Shown: positions 48,528-59,251, counted from the stretch's first letter. The stretch: 64,000 bases of DNA from Buttiauxella sp. B2 (GCF_006376615.1 NZ_VEXQ01000005.1:62001-126000), one strand, 5' to 3'. Notes: generated from the sequence alone by a model not told the origin. Program-made: numbers and translations.

Positions 48528-49730
48528 TTAACGAAGCCAGGAAGGCAGATCGTGCAACCCCATCGCCTGGCGAACTAATTGCGGTTTCACACCCGGAAGT
48601 GTGTCTGCCAACTTCAGTCCGATATCACGCAGCAGTTTCTTGGCTGGATTACTTCCGGCAAATAAATCGCGGAAGCCTTGCATGCTTGCAAGCATCATCG
48701 CTGCACTGTGTTTACGGCTACGTTCATAGCGGCGCAGATACAAATATTGCCCGATATCCTTGCCCTGACGATGCAAACGACGCACTTCATCAATCAATTC
48801 TGCAGCATCCATAAAGCCCAGGTTCACACCTTGCCCTGCCAGCGGATGAATGGTATGCGCCGCGTCGCCAACCAGCGCCAGGCGATGTGCGGCAAAATTG
48901 CGTGCATAGCGGCCCGTCAGCGGGAAAACCTGGCGTTCGCTTTCAACGCTGCACAACCCCATACGCATATCGAAAGCAACGGACAGTGCCTGATTAAATT
49001 CGTTAGCACTTACCTGCTGCATGCGTTCTGCTTCAAGCGGTGACAGCGACCAGACTATTGAGCATAAATGCGGATCGCTTAATGGCAGGAAAGCCAGAAT
49101 ACCATCGCCGTGAAACACCTGGCGGGCAACTGCTTCGTGCGGTTCAGCCGTGCGAATTGTGGCAACTAATGCATGGTGGCGATAATCCCAAAAAGTCAGC
49201 GGGATATCAGCCTGGTTACGCAGCCAGGAATTTGCTCCATCTGCCCCAACGACCAGGCGCGCGGTCAGCATTGCGCCATCTTTCAGAGTAATAAATGCTT
49301 CGTTTTCACCCCAGGCGACTTGCTGCAACTCGACAGGAGCCATCAGAGTCACGTCGCTACACTGTTCGGCACGTTGCCACAAAGCATTATGGATAACCGC
49401 GTTCTCGATGATGTGGCCGAGATGGCTGAAACCAAAGGATTTATCATCAAAAGCAATATGCCCGAAGCTGTCCTGATCCCAGACTTCCATGCCATGATAG
49501 CAACTGGCACGCTGGGCTATAATCTTCGGCCACGCGCCAAGATGGGTCAGCAGTTTTTCGCTGGCAGCATTGATAGCCGAGACACGTAATGCCGGTGCAG
49601 ATTCAGGTGCTAGCGGCTGCGGGAGATGGTTCTCGAGCACCGCAACACGCAAGCCACTGCCTTGCAGGCCACAGGCAACCGCCAGTCCAACCATGCCACC
49701 ACCAACAATCGCCACATCAACGCTTTGCAA
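48528..49730 (-). CDS. ubiI: UbiI ubiquinone C5-hydroxylase
   Basis: 400 residues, same as E. coli UbiI (VisC). FAD monooxygenase with GxGxxG motif VAIVGGGMVGLAVA, the DG motif VVGADGANSWLR and GDAAHTIHPLAGQGVNLG. It hydroxylates C5 of the ubiquinone ring under oxygen. The start is a TTG at 49730 with AGGAGAG upstream, giving LQSVDVAIV where E. coli has MQSVDVAIV; the frame stays open upstream, so automatic callers may choose a start that is too long. Confidence 0.96.
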   Translation of the reverse strand: MQSVDVAIVGGGMVGLAVACGLQGSGLRVAVLENHLPQPLAPESAPALRVSAINAASEKLLTHLGAWPKIIAQRASCYHGMEVWDQDSFGHIAFDDKSFGFSHLGHIIENAVIHNALWQRAEQCSDVTLMAPVELQQVAWGENEAFITLKDGAMLTARLVVGADGANSWLRNQADIPLTFWDYRHHALVATIRTAEPHEAVARQVFHGDGILAFLPLSDPHLCSIVWSLSPLEAERMQQVSANEFNQALSVAFDMRMGLCSVESERQVFPLTGRYARNFAAHRLALVGDAAHTIHPLAGQGVNLGFMDAAELIDEVRRLHRQGKDIGQYLYLRRYERSRKHSAAMMLASMQGFRDLFAGSNPAKKLLRDIGLKLADTLPGVKPQLVRQAMGLHDLPSWLR

Positions 49731-49802
49731 ATTGACTCTCCTGTAAACCTGGTCACCAGGCGTATATGTTGCAGCCTGTTTGTTCCGAAATGCGCGGAAA
49801 AA

Positions 49803-49845
49803 CCGGAGCGTACTAAAGTACGTGAGGATTTTGAGCACATTCCGG
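49803..49845. repeat. Inverted-repeat element between ubiH and ubiI
   Basis: The outer arms CCGGA and TCCGG enclose CGTACTAAAGTACG (49809-49822), itself a perfect palindrome. It lies in the 152-bp ubiH-ubiI gap and could fold in the transcript. There is no T-run. Confidence 0.5.
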
Positions 49846-49882
49846 AGACAAAATGGCAAATAAATAAGGCTGGAGGCAGATT

Positions 49883-51061
49883 TTAACGCGCAACCCAACC
49901 GAGGGTACGCTGTGCCAACACATCACGTGCTGGGGTAAAATATTCCATCGCCATCAGCCCAAGATTGCGCCCCACAACCAGCGGAGCCCAACGGTTCGCA
50001 AACAACTGAACTAAGCCATCTGTCACGCCAATGGTGGCATTTTTATCTTCACTACGGCGTTGCTGGTAGCCGGCCAAAATGGCATAACTGCCAATATCCT
50101 GAGATGCCGCGTGTGCTGCTGCCAAATTTTCAGCAAGCGACATGACATCTCGCAAGCCAAGGTTGAAGCCCTGCCCGGCAATAGGATGAAGGGTTTGTGC
50201 CGCATTCCCTACCAATGCAACGCGATGTGATACCGACTGTGAAGCCGTAGTCAACGACAGAGGATATTGTGCTCGAGCGCCTGTATGCGTGATCCTCCCA
50301 AGCCGCCAGCCAAATGCACGCTGCAATTCATTGCAGAAACGTTCATCGTCCCACTGAGAAATATCAACCTGAGCTTCCTGCGGATGGCACCACACCAATG
50401 AACAGCGCCCATCAGACATTGGCAACATTGCTAACGGACCATGTTCGGTAAAACGTTCAAACGCCCGCCCGTTGTGAGGTTCTGAGGTAGTGACGTTGGC
50501 AATAATGGCAACCTGGCGGTAATCCTGTTGCTGCCAGGTCATGCCACACTGCGCGGCAAGCGGCGAACGCGAACCATCAGCTGCCACCAGCAACTTGCCT
50601 TCAATGAGCTCACCGTTATCAAGCTGGACGCTGACTTTATCCGTTTCACGCGTAAACGAGGAGACGCGCTGTGGGCAATGTACAGCCACACCCGGGGTTT
50701 TACGTAGCAAGGCAAATAGTCGCATTCCGACATCATGCAGTTCTACCACCTGACCTAACGCAGGAATCTGGTAATCCTGCGCGTCCAGCGTGACAAAACC
50801 CGCATGCCCGCGATCGCTGGCATGAACAGTAGTGATGGCAGTCGCGCAGTCTTTAATAGCCGGCCATACGCCAATACGCGTTAATTGCTGGCAAGTTCCT
50901 TGAGCAATGGCTATAGCGCGGGCATCAAAACCAGGATGTGCCGCAGATTCAGGGGACGCCGCCTCAATCAAATGAACCGGCAGTTTTCCATTGGTTAAAT
51001 GTGATATCGCCAGCGCAAGTGTTGCTCCGGCCATGCCACCACCGACAATAATCACGCTCAT
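49883..51061 (-). CDS. ubiH: UbiH ubiquinone C1-hydroxylase (2-octaprenyl-6-methoxyphenol 4-hydroxylase)
   Basis: 392 residues, as in E. coli. FAD monooxygenase with VIIVGGGMAGATLALA, VAADGSRSPLA and GNAAQTLHPIAGQGFNLG. It is an aerobic ring hydroxylase of ubiquinone synthesis. Overlaps the pepP stop by four bases, so pepP-ubiH are translationally coupled; ubiI follows. Confidence 0.97.
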   Translation of the reverse strand: MSVIIVGGGMAGATLALAISHLTNGKLPVHLIEAASPESAAHPGFDARAIAIAQGTCQQLTRIGVWPAIKDCATAITTVHASDRGHAGFVTLDAQDYQIPALGQVVELHDVGMRLFALLRKTPGVAVHCPQRVSSFTRETDKVSVQLDNGELIEGKLLVAADGSRSPLAAQCGMTWQQQDYRQVAIIANVTTSEPHNGRAFERFTEHGPLAMLPMSDGRCSLVWCHPQEAQVDISQWDDERFCNELQRAFGWRLGRITHTGARAQYPLSLTTASQSVSHRVALVGNAAQTLHPIAGQGFNLGLRDVMSLAENLAAAHAASQDIGSYAILAGYQQRRSEDKNATIGVTDGLVQLFANRWAPLVVGRNLGLMAMEYFTPARDVLAQRTLGWVAR

Positions 51062-52374
51062 AGCTGACGAGCCGCCGCCATTAATGCTTCGATATGGTCC
51101 GCGGACTTCACCACGCTTGCAGTCAGGTTTTCGTTACCGTCGGCAGTGATCAGAATATCGTCCTCAATACGAATACCGATCCCGCGATACTCGGCAGGCA
51201 CATCCGCATCTGGGGCAATATACAAACCTGGCTCAACGGTGATAACCATTCCAGGTTCAAGCACGCGTGAACGATCCGGGCCGTACGCGCCTACGTCATG
51301 CACATCCAACCCCAGCCAGTGGCTCAGGCCATGCATAAAGAACGGGCGATGAGCGTTTTCGGCAATAAGTTTGTCAACGTCACCGTGGAGAATACCGAGC
51401 TTAACCAGACCAGTAACCATAATGCGTACCACTTGCGCGGTAACTTCCTGCATTGAGGTGCCAGGGCGGTAGAGTTGGAGCGAGTTTTCGAGTGATTCGA
51501 GTACGATGTCGTAAATCGCACGCTGTGGCACCGTGAATTTACCGTTTACCGGGAAGGTGCGGGTGATGTCACCGGCATAGCCTTTGTATTCACAACCCGC
51601 GTCGATTAACACCAAATCACCATCACGCATTTGGCTTTCGTTTTCGGTGTAATGCAAAATACAGCCGTTTTCGCCACTGCCTACAATGGTATTGTAAGAT
51701 GGGAAACGCGCCCCATGACGGTTAAATTCGTGAAGAATTTCGCCTTCCAGTTGGTATTCAAACATGCCCGGGCGGCACTTTTCCATCGCACGTGTATGCG
51801 CAAGTGCGGTGATTTCCCCGGCGCGACGCAAAGCGATGATTTCTTCTTCGGACTTAAATAAACGCAGCTCGTGAACCCATGGACGCCAGTCAGTCAGCGT
51901 CGCAGGTGCCTTAAGATTCTGGCGTGATCCACGGCGAAGTTTATCAAGAGCGGCAAAAACGATGCTGTCTGCATAAACGTATTCGCCTTGCGCGTGATAC
52001 ACAACATCAAGACCATTCAGCAATTGATGTAGCTGTTCGCCGATTTCGGAGAACGCCAGCGCACGATCAACGCCTAGTTTTTCTGGTGCAGCTTCCTGAC
52101 CAAGACGGCGACCAAACCAGATTTCCGCTGTTTTGTCGCGCAGACGGTTAAATAGAACGCTGTGGTTATGTGTTTCGTCGCTTTTAACCAACACCAATAC
52201 GGCTTCAGGTTCGTTAAAACCGGTGAAATACCAGAAATCGCTATTTTGGCGATACGGGTATTCGCTATCTGCACTGCGTATTGCCTCGGGAGCGGCAAAA
52301 ATGAGCGCGGCGCTTGCCGGAGCCATTTTGGCCAACAACGCCTGACGGCGACGGCGAAATTCGTGCTGATTCAT
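51058..52374 (-). CDS. pepP: Xaa-Pro aminopeptidase P
   Basis: 438 residues (E. coli 441, with a shorter N-terminus here). AMP_N domain then the M24 metallopeptidase domain; metal ligands are in VLIDAGCEYKGYAGDITRTF, HGLSHWLGLDVHD, MVITVEPGLY and GIRIEDD. It removes N-terminal residues ahead of proline. In the ygfB-pepP-ubiH-ubiI run. Confidence 0.97.
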   Translation of the reverse strand: MNQHEFRRRRQALLAKMAPASAALIFAAPEAIRSADSEYPYRQNSDFWYFTGFNEPEAVLVLVKSDETHNHSVLFNRLRDKTAEIWFGRRLGQEAAPEKLGVDRALAFSEIGEQLHQLLNGLDVVYHAQGEYVYADSIVFAALDKLRRGSRQNLKAPATLTDWRPWVHELRLFKSEEEIIALRRAGEITALAHTRAMEKCRPGMFEYQLEGEILHEFNRHGARFPSYNTIVGSGENGCILHYTENESQMRDGDLVLIDAGCEYKGYAGDITRTFPVNGKFTVPQRAIYDIVLESLENSLQLYRPGTSMQEVTAQVVRIMVTGLVKLGILHGDVDKLIAENAHRPFFMHGLSHWLGLDVHDVGAYGPDRSRVLEPGMVITVEPGLYIAPDADVPAEYRGIGIRIEDDILITADGNENLTASVVKSADHIEALMAAARQL

Positions 52375-52398
52375 TACACCTCCTGAAGCTTATTATTT

Positions 52399-52977
52399 TT
52401 AGTGTAGTGTTGGTTTGCGCACTTCTGGCGCTGTCGGAACGGGACGCGTGAAGGTGTCGTGGCAAAGTAACGCGGCTACACGAACATACTCGACAATCTC
52501 CTCGAGCGACATTTCCAGCTCTTCTTGATCTTCGTCTTCGTCGTAACCCAACTGCGCAATATTACGCAAATCGTCGATAGCTTCACCGGTTTCGCCAGTG
52601 ACTTTATCAAGCTTAGGTTGGGTTACGCCCAGACCCAGCAGGAAGTGGTTTACCCAGCCTGCCAGTGCATCAGCACGGTCAAACACCGAAACATCATCAC
52701 CATCTGGCAGGTAAAGCTGGAACAGAAAGCCGTCATCTTCGAGCGAATCAGATGTCGCACTGTGCATTTGGCGCAAAGTGTCGGCAAGGTTTTGACCAAA
52801 GGCCAATCCTTCGTTGGTCAGATCGTGTAGCAACGGTTGCCAACTGGTGTCTTTGTTGCCACCACATAGCATGCCACTGATTAAGCCGTGCATTTCTGCG
52901 GACGTTAGGCCCACACCTTGTTGGTTCAATAGTTGGCCTACTAGGTCGTAGTCCGGCATCGTGTTTTGTATTGACAT
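52399..52977 (-). CDS. ygfB: YgfB family protein (UPF0149)
   Basis: 192 residues, the E. coli length, with the conserved acidic tail segment [18 protein letters not shown]. All-helical family of unknown biochemical role in E. coli; in Pseudomonas a relative affects ampDh3 expression. Start [11 protein letters not shown] matches E. coli; an in-frame ATG at 53010 is longer. Divergent from zapA. Confidence 0.94.
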   Translation of the reverse strand: MSIQNTMPDYDLVGQLLNQQGVGLTSAEMHGLISGMLCGGNKDTSWQPLLHDLTNEGLAFGQNLADTLRQMHSATSDSLEDDGFLFQLYLPDGDDVSVFDRADALAGWVNHFLLGLGVTQPKLDKVTGETGEAIDDLRNIAQLGYDEDEDQEELEMSLEEIVEYVRVAALLCHDTFTRPVPTAPEVRKPTLH

Positions 52978-53142
52978 GCGCATTCGCCATCGTTGGCAGG
53001 GATAGTTCATGTTATGCTACCACCAGGGACCTCAAGGCACCAGAAAGGGCTTGTATCTTCATTTCGGGATAGCTATAGTGACGCCCCTTTCGTTACCAGG
53101 TACGGTTAACGAAGGCTGGCGAGTTAACAGCAGGAAGGTGGC

Positions 53143-53472
53143 ATGTCTGCACAACCAGTCGATATCCAAATATTCGGTCGTTCATTGCGCGTGAATTGTC
53201 CGCCTGAACAACAGGATGCACTAAACCTTGCAGCTGAAGAGCTTAATCAGCGGTTGCAAGATTTAAAAGTTCGCACTAGAGTCACAAATACTGAGCAGTT
53301 AGTTTTCATCGCAGCATTGAACATTTGCTATGAGTTAGCTCAGGAAAAATCGAAGACCCGTGACTACGCAGCCAACATGGAAGAGCGAATTCGAATGTTA
53401 CAGCAGACCATCGAACAAGCGTTGCTTGAGCAAGGTCGCATAACAGAAAGACAGGGTCCAAATTTTGAATAA
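53143..53472 (+). CDS. zapA: ZapA cell-division Z-ring protein
   Basis: 109 residues, as in E. coli. N-terminal FtsZ-binding part ([15 protein letters not shown]) and a C-terminal coiled coil (about 60-105). It cross-links FtsZ filaments with ZapB. It is upstream of 6S RNA and ygfA. Confidence 0.97.
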   Translation: MSAQPVDIQIFGRSLRVNCPPEQQDALNLAAEELNQRLQDLKVRTRVTNTEQLVFIAALNICYELAQEKSKTRDYAANMEERIRMLQQTIEQALLEQGRITERQGPNFE

Positions 53473-53513
53473 CACTTCACAGTTACCTATGGTAGAGTGA
53501 CTTTGAAGACCAA

Positions 53514-53697
53514 ATTTCTCTGAGATGTTTGCAAGCGGGCCCGTCCCCTGAGCCGATATTTAATACCACCAGAATGTGGTGCTCCAGAGTCTGTGTGCAT
53601 GCTCGGTCCGTCCGAGAAGCCTGATGATTTTGACGCTGCATTCACCTTGAACCAAGGGTTCAAGGGTTACAGCCTGCGGCGGCATCTCGGAGATTCC
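53514..53697 (+). ncRNA. ssrS: 6S RNA
   Basis: 184 nucleotides aligning with E. coli 6S RNA (183). Identical stretches include the 5' end ATTTCTCTGAGATGTT and GAGCCGATATTT, the ACCTTGAACCAAGGGTTCAA region and the 3' end CATCTCGGAGATTCC, which pairs with the 5' end. It mimics an open promoter and binds sigma70 RNA polymerase in stationary phase. ygfA is expected to be co-transcribed. Confidence 0.97.
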
Positions 53698-53722
53698 CTC
53701 TTTCTACCAATCAGTCATCATC

Positions 53723-54319
53723 ATGACGAAAACTCAGTTAATCCCATCGCTTCGCCAGGAAATCCGACAACAGATTCGGCAACGTCGCCGCAAACTCACG
53801 TTCGATGAACAATGCCATTTCGCTGAACTTGCCGCTGAACGCATGCTCGCTTATGAGCCAGTGGTGAAAGCCGCTACAGTCGCATTGTTTTTGTCTTTTG
53901 ATGGTGAACTGGATACCACGCCGTTAATCCGCGCGTTATGGCAAGCAGGCAAAGCCGTTTATCTTCCGGTGCTTCACCCTTTCAGCAAGGGCAATTTGCT
54001 GTTTCTACACTATACCGAAAACAGCCATCTGGTGATGAATCGCCTGAAAATCCTTGAGCCTAAACTTGATGTCCGCGACGTATTGCCGCTGGATAAACTA
54101 GATGTGCTTATCACGCCGTTAGTGGCGTTTGATGAACAAGGGCAGAGGCTAGGAATGGGTGGCGGTTTCTACGATCGCACATTGCAGAACTGGCAGCAGC
54201 ACGGTTTATGGCCTGTCGGACTAGCGCATGATTGCCAGCATGTACCAACGTTGCCTGCCGAAGAGTGGGATATTCCCTTGCCTGCGGTAGTAACACCTTC
54301 ACGGACTTGGGAATGGTAA
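53723..54319 (+). CDS. ygfA: 5-formyltetrahydrofolate cyclo-ligase
   Basis: 198 residues (E. coli about 182-200 depending on start). Contains an N-terminal basic ATP-binding segment (RQQIRQRRRKL), VFDGELDT-type segment LSFDGELDT and the family loop GMGGGFYDRTL. It converts 5-formyl- to 5,10-methenyl-tetrahydrofolate. It begins 25 bases after the 6S RNA end, the usual ssrS-ygfA unit. A weak CCCTCCCCCTCG hairpin lies just after the stop. Confidence 0.95.
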   Translation: MTKTQLIPSLRQEIRQQIRQRRRKLTFDEQCHFAELAAERMLAYEPVVKAATVALFLSFDGELDTTPLIRALWQAGKAVYLPVLHPFSKGNLLFLHYTENSHLVMNRLKILEPKLDVRDVLPLDKLDVLITPLVAFDEQGQRLGMGGGFYDRTLQNWQQHGLWPVGLAHDCQHVPTLPAEEWDIPLPAVVTPSRTWEW

Positions 54320-54365
54320 TACCCTCCCCCTCGACCGAGGGAGAAGGCCGGTGTTTATTGAACTA

Positions 54366-55604
54366 TCAGTAAAGCAAACGAGCGCGAATAGTACCCGGAA
54401 TCGCTTTCATCGATTTCAACGCAGCTTCAGCAACATCTTCTTCAGCATCCACATCGATGACCACATAACCCATATGCGCAGTGGTTTGCAGATACTGTGC
54501 GGCGATGTTGATGCCCTGCTCGGCAAAAATCTGGTTCAGTGCGGTCAAAATACCCGGGCGGTTTTCGTGAATGTGCAGCAGACGACTGGTGCTTCCACCG
54601 TGCAGTGGCAGGGAAACCTCAGGGAAATTCACTGCTGACAAGGTAGAACCGTTATCGGAGTATTTCGCCAGCTTGCCAGCCACTTCCAGGCCGATATTTT
54701 CCTGCGCTTCCTGAGTTGAACCACCAATGTGTGGAGTCAGGATCACGTTATCAAACTCACACAATGGAGACGTAAACGGATCACTGTTGGTTGCAGGTTC
54801 TGTTGGGAATACGTCGATTGCCGCACCCGCCAGATGTTTACGAGCCAGCGCATCACACAGTGCCGGAATATCCACGACGGTGCCACGCGCGTCGTTGATC
54901 AACAGCGCGCCAGGCTTCATTAGTGCCAGCTCATTGGCACCAATCATATTCTTAGTGGATGCATTTTCAGGGACATGCAGGCTGACCACATCGCTCATAT
55001 TGAGCAAATCGGACAGATGTTGCACCTGAGTTGCATTACCCAACGGTAGTTTGTTTTCGATATCGTAGAAAAAGACATTCATGCCCAGAGCTTCAGCCAA
55101 AATCCCCAACTGAGTCCCGATATGGCCATAACCTATGATGCCAAGTTTTTTGCCGCGCGCTTCATAAGAACCCACCGCCAGCTTATTCCACACGCCACGG
55201 TGTGCTTTCGCGTTAGCTTCTGGTACACCACGAATCAGTAGTAATAGCTGGCCGATAACCAGCTCAGCAACAGAACGCGTGTTGGAGAACGGAGCATTAA
55301 ATACTGGCACGCCGCGTTTAGCCGCAGCATCCAGATCAACCTGGTTAGTACCAATGCAGAAACAGCCCACAGCAACCAGCTTTTCAGCTGCCGCCATAAC
55401 ATCTTCAGTGAGATTGGTACGGGAACGCAGACCGATGAAATGCGCATCACGGATCGACTCTTTCAGTGCGTCGCTGTCCAGCGCGCCTTTATGGTATTCG
55501 ATGTTGGTGTAGCCTGCTGCGCGAAGATTCTCCACGGCTTTCTGGTGTACACCTTCCACCAGCAGGAATTTAATCTTGTCTTTATCCAGTGATACTTTTG
55601 CCAT
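54366..55604 (-). CDS. serA: D-3-phosphoglycerate dehydrogenase
   Basis: 412 residues (E. coli 410). NAD-binding domain with GYGHIGTQLG and catalytic His in LTPHIGGST, and a C-terminal ACT domain (about 340-412, IHENRPGILTALNQ) for serine feedback inhibition. First step of serine synthesis. Convergent with ygfA. Confidence 0.98.
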   Translation of the reverse strand: MAKVSLDKDKIKFLLVEGVHQKAVENLRAAGYTNIEYHKGALDSDALKESIRDAHFIGLRSRTNLTEDVMAAAEKLVAVGCFCIGTNQVDLDAAAKRGVPVFNAPFSNTRSVAELVIGQLLLLIRGVPEANAKAHRGVWNKLAVGSYEARGKKLGIIGYGHIGTQLGILAEALGMNVFFYDIENKLPLGNATQVQHLSDLLNMSDVVSLHVPENASTKNMIGANELALMKPGALLINDARGTVVDIPALCDALARKHLAGAAIDVFPTEPATNSDPFTSPLCEFDNVILTPHIGGSTQEAQENIGLEVAGKLAKYSDNGSTLSAVNFPEVSLPLHGGSTSRLLHIHENRPGILTALNQIFAEQGINIAAQYLQTTAHMGYVVIDVDAEEDVAEAALKSMKAIPGTIRARLLY

Positions 55605-55856
55605 TTCCCGACCCTATTTTTAGAACTGATGTTGTGCTGTGTGATAAGACACCCTTCTGCCAAAATATCAAAAATTACGGGCGGGGCAATATAAACGATT
55701 GCGCAGTCATTTCATCCCAAACGGAATAAGCCGCTATAGGCAGCACAAAATACCAATCAGGAGAGAGAACCAGGAATGAACAACAGGCCGTTGTTAAGAA
55801 TGTGACATATGTCACCAAATTTGCCGTTAGATTATTTTGTCATTTTTTATGCGGAA

Positions 55857-55882
55857 TCTGGGGCGCGTACTACGCCCCAGTC
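55857..55882 (-). terminator. Hairpin after rpiA
   Basis: CTGGGGCG and CGCCCCAG form an eight-pair stem just after the rpiA stop on the minus strand, followed by ATTCCGCATAAAAAAT. The T-run is absent, so strength is uncertain. The serA-rpiA gap (55605-55885) is otherwise empty. Confidence 0.55.
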
Positions 55883-55885
55883 AGA

Positions 55886-56545
55886 TCATTTTACAATAGT
55901 TTTCACGCCATCAGCCGTACCAATCAGCGCAACATCCGCACCTCGGTTGGCAAACAGACCCACAGTAACCACACCTGGCAGGCCGTTAATCGTATTTTCC
56001 AGCGCAATCGGGTTGATGATGCTCAGGCCATAGACATCCAGAATGATGTTGCCGTTATCGGTCACGATACCCTGGCGATATTCCGGACGACCGCCAAGTT
56101 TGACCAGTTCGCGAGCCACACAGCTACGCGCCATTGGAATTACTTCTACAGGCAGCGGGAAATTACCCAGAATATCGACCTGCTTGGATGAATCGGCGAT
56201 ACAAATAAACTTTTCCGCCACAGATGCGATGATTTTCTCGCGCGTGAGTGCAGCACCACCGCCTTTGATCATTTGCATCTGGCCGTTGATCTCATCTGCG
56301 CCATCAACGTAGATTCCGAGAGAATCGACTTCGTTGAGATCATAAACAGTGATGCCAAGGCTTTTCAGTTTGGCGGTGGAAGCGTCGGAGCTAGAAACGG
56401 CGCCATCAATCTGATGTTTGATAGTCCCGAGAGCATCAATAAAGTGCGCGGCGGTTGAGCCGGTACCCACACCAACGATAGTGCCCGGCTGCACGTATTG
56501 TAATGCTGCCCAGCCGACTGCTTTTTTCAGTTCATCCTGCGTCAT
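55886..56545 (-). CDS. rpiA: Ribose-5-phosphate isomerase A
   Basis: 219 residues, as in E. coli. Phosphate-binding loop [13 protein letters not shown], active-site DGADEIN and [11 protein letters not shown]. It interconverts ribose 5-phosphate and ribulose 5-phosphate. Divergent from argP. Confidence 0.98.
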   Translation of the reverse strand: MTQDELKKAVGWAALQYVQPGTIVGVGTGSTAAHFIDALGTIKHQIDGAVSSSDASTAKLKSLGITVYDLNEVDSLGIYVDGADEINGQMQMIKGGGAALTREKIIASVAEKFICIADSSKQVDILGNFPLPVEVIPMARSCVARELVKLGGRPEYRQGIVTDNGNIILDVYGLSIINPIALENTINGLPGVVTVGLFANRGADVALIGTADGVKTIVK

Positions 56546-56710
56546 GGTTTTTGCCTGTGCTGTGAAAACTGACGCGCATTATAGTGCAAGCCCCGCGAGG
56601 TTGTCCCAGGGAATGGCAGAACTCATCCGATCTTTGTGGATTTGGTCTGGATCGACTGCAAATTTATGTCATAGTGCTGACATAATAAAAACAGGAGTTA
56701 GCTAACAATA

Positions 56711-57610
56711 ATGAAACGCCCGGACTATAGAACGCTACAGGCGCTGGATGCTGTGATTCGTGAACGAGGATTTGAGCGCGCAGCGCAAAAGCTCTGCATT
56801 ACTCAATCAGCGGTTTCACAACGCATCAAGCAACTGGAAAATATGTTCGGCCAGCCATTGTTAGTGCGCACGGTACCACCGCGTCCAACCGAGCAAGGGC
56901 AAAAGTTGCTGGCATTATTGCGTCAGGTCGAATTGCTTGAAGAAGAGTGGCTGGGCGACGAACAAACTGGCTCCACACCTCTGTTGCTGTCACTAGCTGT
57001 GAACGCCGATAGTCTCGCAACCTGGTTGCTGCCAGCATTAGCCCCTGTACTTGCCGATTCCCCTATCCGCCTGAATCTTCAGGTTGAAGATGAAACCCGA
57101 ACTCAGGAACGCCTGCGCCGCGGTGAAGTGGTTGGCGCGGTATCTATTCAGCCACAGCCGTTGCCTAGTTGTTTGGTCGACCGGCTTGGCGCTTTGGATT
57201 ATCTGTTTGTTGGTTCTAAAGATTTTGCCGCTCGTTATTTCCCGAATGGCGTCACACGCTCTGCATTGCTAAAAGCGCCCGCCGTAGCGTTCGACCATCT
57301 TGACGACATGCACCAGGCGTTCTTACAGCAGAACTTCGATTTGTCCCCGGGCAGCGTACCGTGCCATATCGTTAACTCGTCAGAAGCCTTTGTGCAATTG
57401 GCCCGCCAGGGCACAACATGCTGCATGATCCCGCATCTGCAAATAGAACGAGAACTGAAAAACGGTGAATTAATCGACCTGACCCCAGGGCTGATGCAGC
57501 GCCGGATGTTGTACTGGCACCGCTTTGCGCCAGAAAGCCGCATGATGCGTAACGTAACGGACGCGCTGCTAGAGTACGGGCACAGAGTTTTACGACAGGA
57601 TGCTGAATAA
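56711..57610 (+). CDS. argP: ArgP (IciA) LysR-type regulator
   Basis: 299 residues (E. coli 297). Helix-turn-helix [21 protein letters not shown] and a ligand domain. In E. coli it senses lysine and arginine and activates argO, which lies about 900 bases downstream on the other strand. Confidence 0.96.
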   Translation: MKRPDYRTLQALDAVIRERGFERAAQKLCITQSAVSQRIKQLENMFGQPLLVRTVPPRPTEQGQKLLALLRQVELLEEEWLGDEQTGSTPLLLSLAVNADSLATWLLPALAPVLADSPIRLNLQVEDETRTQERLRRGEVVGAVSIQPQPLPSCLVDRLGALDYLFVGSKDFAARYFPNGVTRSALLKAPAVAFDHLDDMHQAFLQQNFDLSPGSVPCHIVNSSEAFVQLARQGTTCCMIPHLQIERELKNGELIDLTPGLMQRRMLYWHRFAPESRMMRNVTDALLEYGHRVLRQDAE

Positions 57611-57611
57611 T

Positions 57612-57648
57612 AAAAAGCCCGCTGAATAATAAGCGGGCTTTTTTTTTG
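57612..57648. terminator. Bidirectional terminator between argP and yggE
   Basis: AAAAAGCCCGCT pairs with AGCGGGCTTTTT across an eight-base loop and runs into a nine-T stretch. It separates convergent genes. Confidence 0.93.
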
Positions 57649-57670
57649 CCGGGCTGACCCGTCCAATAAA

Positions 57671-58402
57671 TTATTGTGCTGCCTGAGCCTGTGCACGTTC
57701 CAGCTCAAACACTACATCAACCTGATCATCAAACTGGATGGTCTGCTGATCATAAGTATCCTGGGCAGAAACTGGTGGCGCTGCATCCGCTTTCATCATC
57801 CGCACCATTGGCGCTGGCTGATAGTTAGAGACATGATACCGCACGCTATAAACTGGCCCCAGCTTGCTGCTAAAGCCTTCGGCTAATAGTTTCGCCTGAC
57901 GCGTTGCATCGTCGATGGCGGCTTTACGCGCTTTGTCTTTGTATTGCTCTGGATTTGCTACACCCAGCGAAACGGAACGAATTTCGTTAAGACCTGCTTT
58001 CAAGGCCCCATCAAGCAACTCGTTCATTTTGTCTAGCTTGCGCAGCGTGACATCAACCTGACGCACGGCACGATAGCCTTTCAGCTGCGTTTTGCCGTCT
58101 TTCAGGTATTCATATTCTGGTTGAGTGCGCAGGTTAGCGGCATTAATGTCTTTCTTCTCGACACCACTTTGCTGCAAGAATGTCAGATACTGTGCGACAC
58201 GATCGTCAGCTTGCTTTTTGGCTGATGCCGCATCTTTGGCAGACACATTGACTTCGATAGCGAGCGTGGCAATGTCAGGAATAGCATCCACGCTTGCGGT
58301 GCCGGATGTCACAACATGCGGGCCATTTGGCAACTCATCGGCCAATGCCGGAACCGAACCTAATCCCACTAAAGCGGCTAATGCCAGGGTTTTAAACTTC
58401 AC
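57671..58402 (-). CDS. yggE: YggE SIMPL-domain periplasmic protein
   Basis: 243 residues (E. coli 246): signal peptide (ending ALA) and a SIMPL/DUF541 domain. Linked in E. coli to lowered oxidative stress; mechanism unknown. The argO gene lies 108 bases upstream on the same strand. Confidence 0.94.
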   Translation of the reverse strand: MKFKTLALAALVGLGSVPALADELPNGPHVVTSGTASVDAIPDIATLAIEVNVSAKDAASAKKQADDRVAQYLTFLQQSGVEKKDINAANLRTQPEYEYLKDGKTQLKGYRAVRQVDVTLRKLDKMNELLDGALKAGLNEIRSVSLGVANPEQYKDKARKAAIDDATRQAKLLAEGFSSKLGPVYSVRYHVSNYQPAPMVRMMKADAAPPVSAQDTYDQQTIQFDDQVDVVFELERAQAQAAQ

Positions 58403-58510
58403 TGTAAATCCTCCATGCTACATTCCACTGTCATTACGCCCGTAAAATACACGGACGTCTGGCAGCAAGCTTAGCCTGGAATGGTAACTTGTCTATCGGA
58501 TTTAGGCTAA

Positions 58511-59146
58511 TTAACCCATCAGTGCAGTGATATGGCGAACACCATCCGCCGCGAGTTGCAATGCGATAAACCACATTACTACCCCGACTACGCCGTTAAT
58601 AATGCGCTGGGCTTTCGCGGTCCGCAGACGCGGTGCAAGCCATGCTGCCAGTAATGCCAGGCCGTAGAACCAGAGGATAGAAGCACTGGCTGTACCTAAA
58701 GCAAACCAACGTTTTGGTTCATCTGCGAGCTGCCCGCCAAGACTTCCTAAAACCACAAAGGTATCAAGATAAACATGCGGATTAAGCCACGTCACAGCCA
58801 GCACGGTGGCGATAATCTTCCAGCGCCCTTGCTTCATAACTTCCGCGGAAGCCAGTTCCACACTGCTGCTCATCGCTGTACGCAGCGCACCCCAGCCGTA
58901 CCACAGCAAAAATGCCACTCCGCCCCAGGTCACGATCGCGAGCAACCATGGCGACTGCATCAGAAGCGCACTACCACCAAATATTCCGCCGCAAATTAGC
59001 AACAAATCGCTTAATGCACAAAGAGAAGCGATCATCAGATGGTATTGACGGCGTATGCCCTGATTCATGACAAAGGCGTTTTGCGGGCCTAGTGGCAGAA
59101 TTAGCGCGGCACCCAAAGTAAGACCTTGAAAATAATAAGATAACAC
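58511..59146 (-). CDS. argO: ArgO arginine exporter (LysE family)
   Basis: 211 residues, as in E. coli, with six hydrophobic helices and the LysE-type N-terminus [19 protein letters not shown]. It exports arginine and canavanine under ArgP control. Confidence 0.96.
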   Translation of the reverse strand: MLSYYFQGLTLGAALILPLGPQNAFVMNQGIRRQYHLMIASLCALSDLLLICGGIFGGSALLMQSPWLLAIVTWGGVAFLLWYGWGALRTAMSSSVELASAEVMKQGRWKIIATVLAVTWLNPHVYLDTFVVLGSLGGQLADEPKRWFALGTASASILWFYGLALLAAWLAPRLRTAKAQRIINGVVGVVMWFIALQLAADGVRHITALMG

Positions 59147-59251
59147 GATGATTCACTCTTCAATGTTTAGCAATTGAGGAAGAGTGTAATAGGGAAAAAT
59201 TATTAGAGGAAATGGATAATTTTAATGGTTTATTAGTATTACTAATAATGA

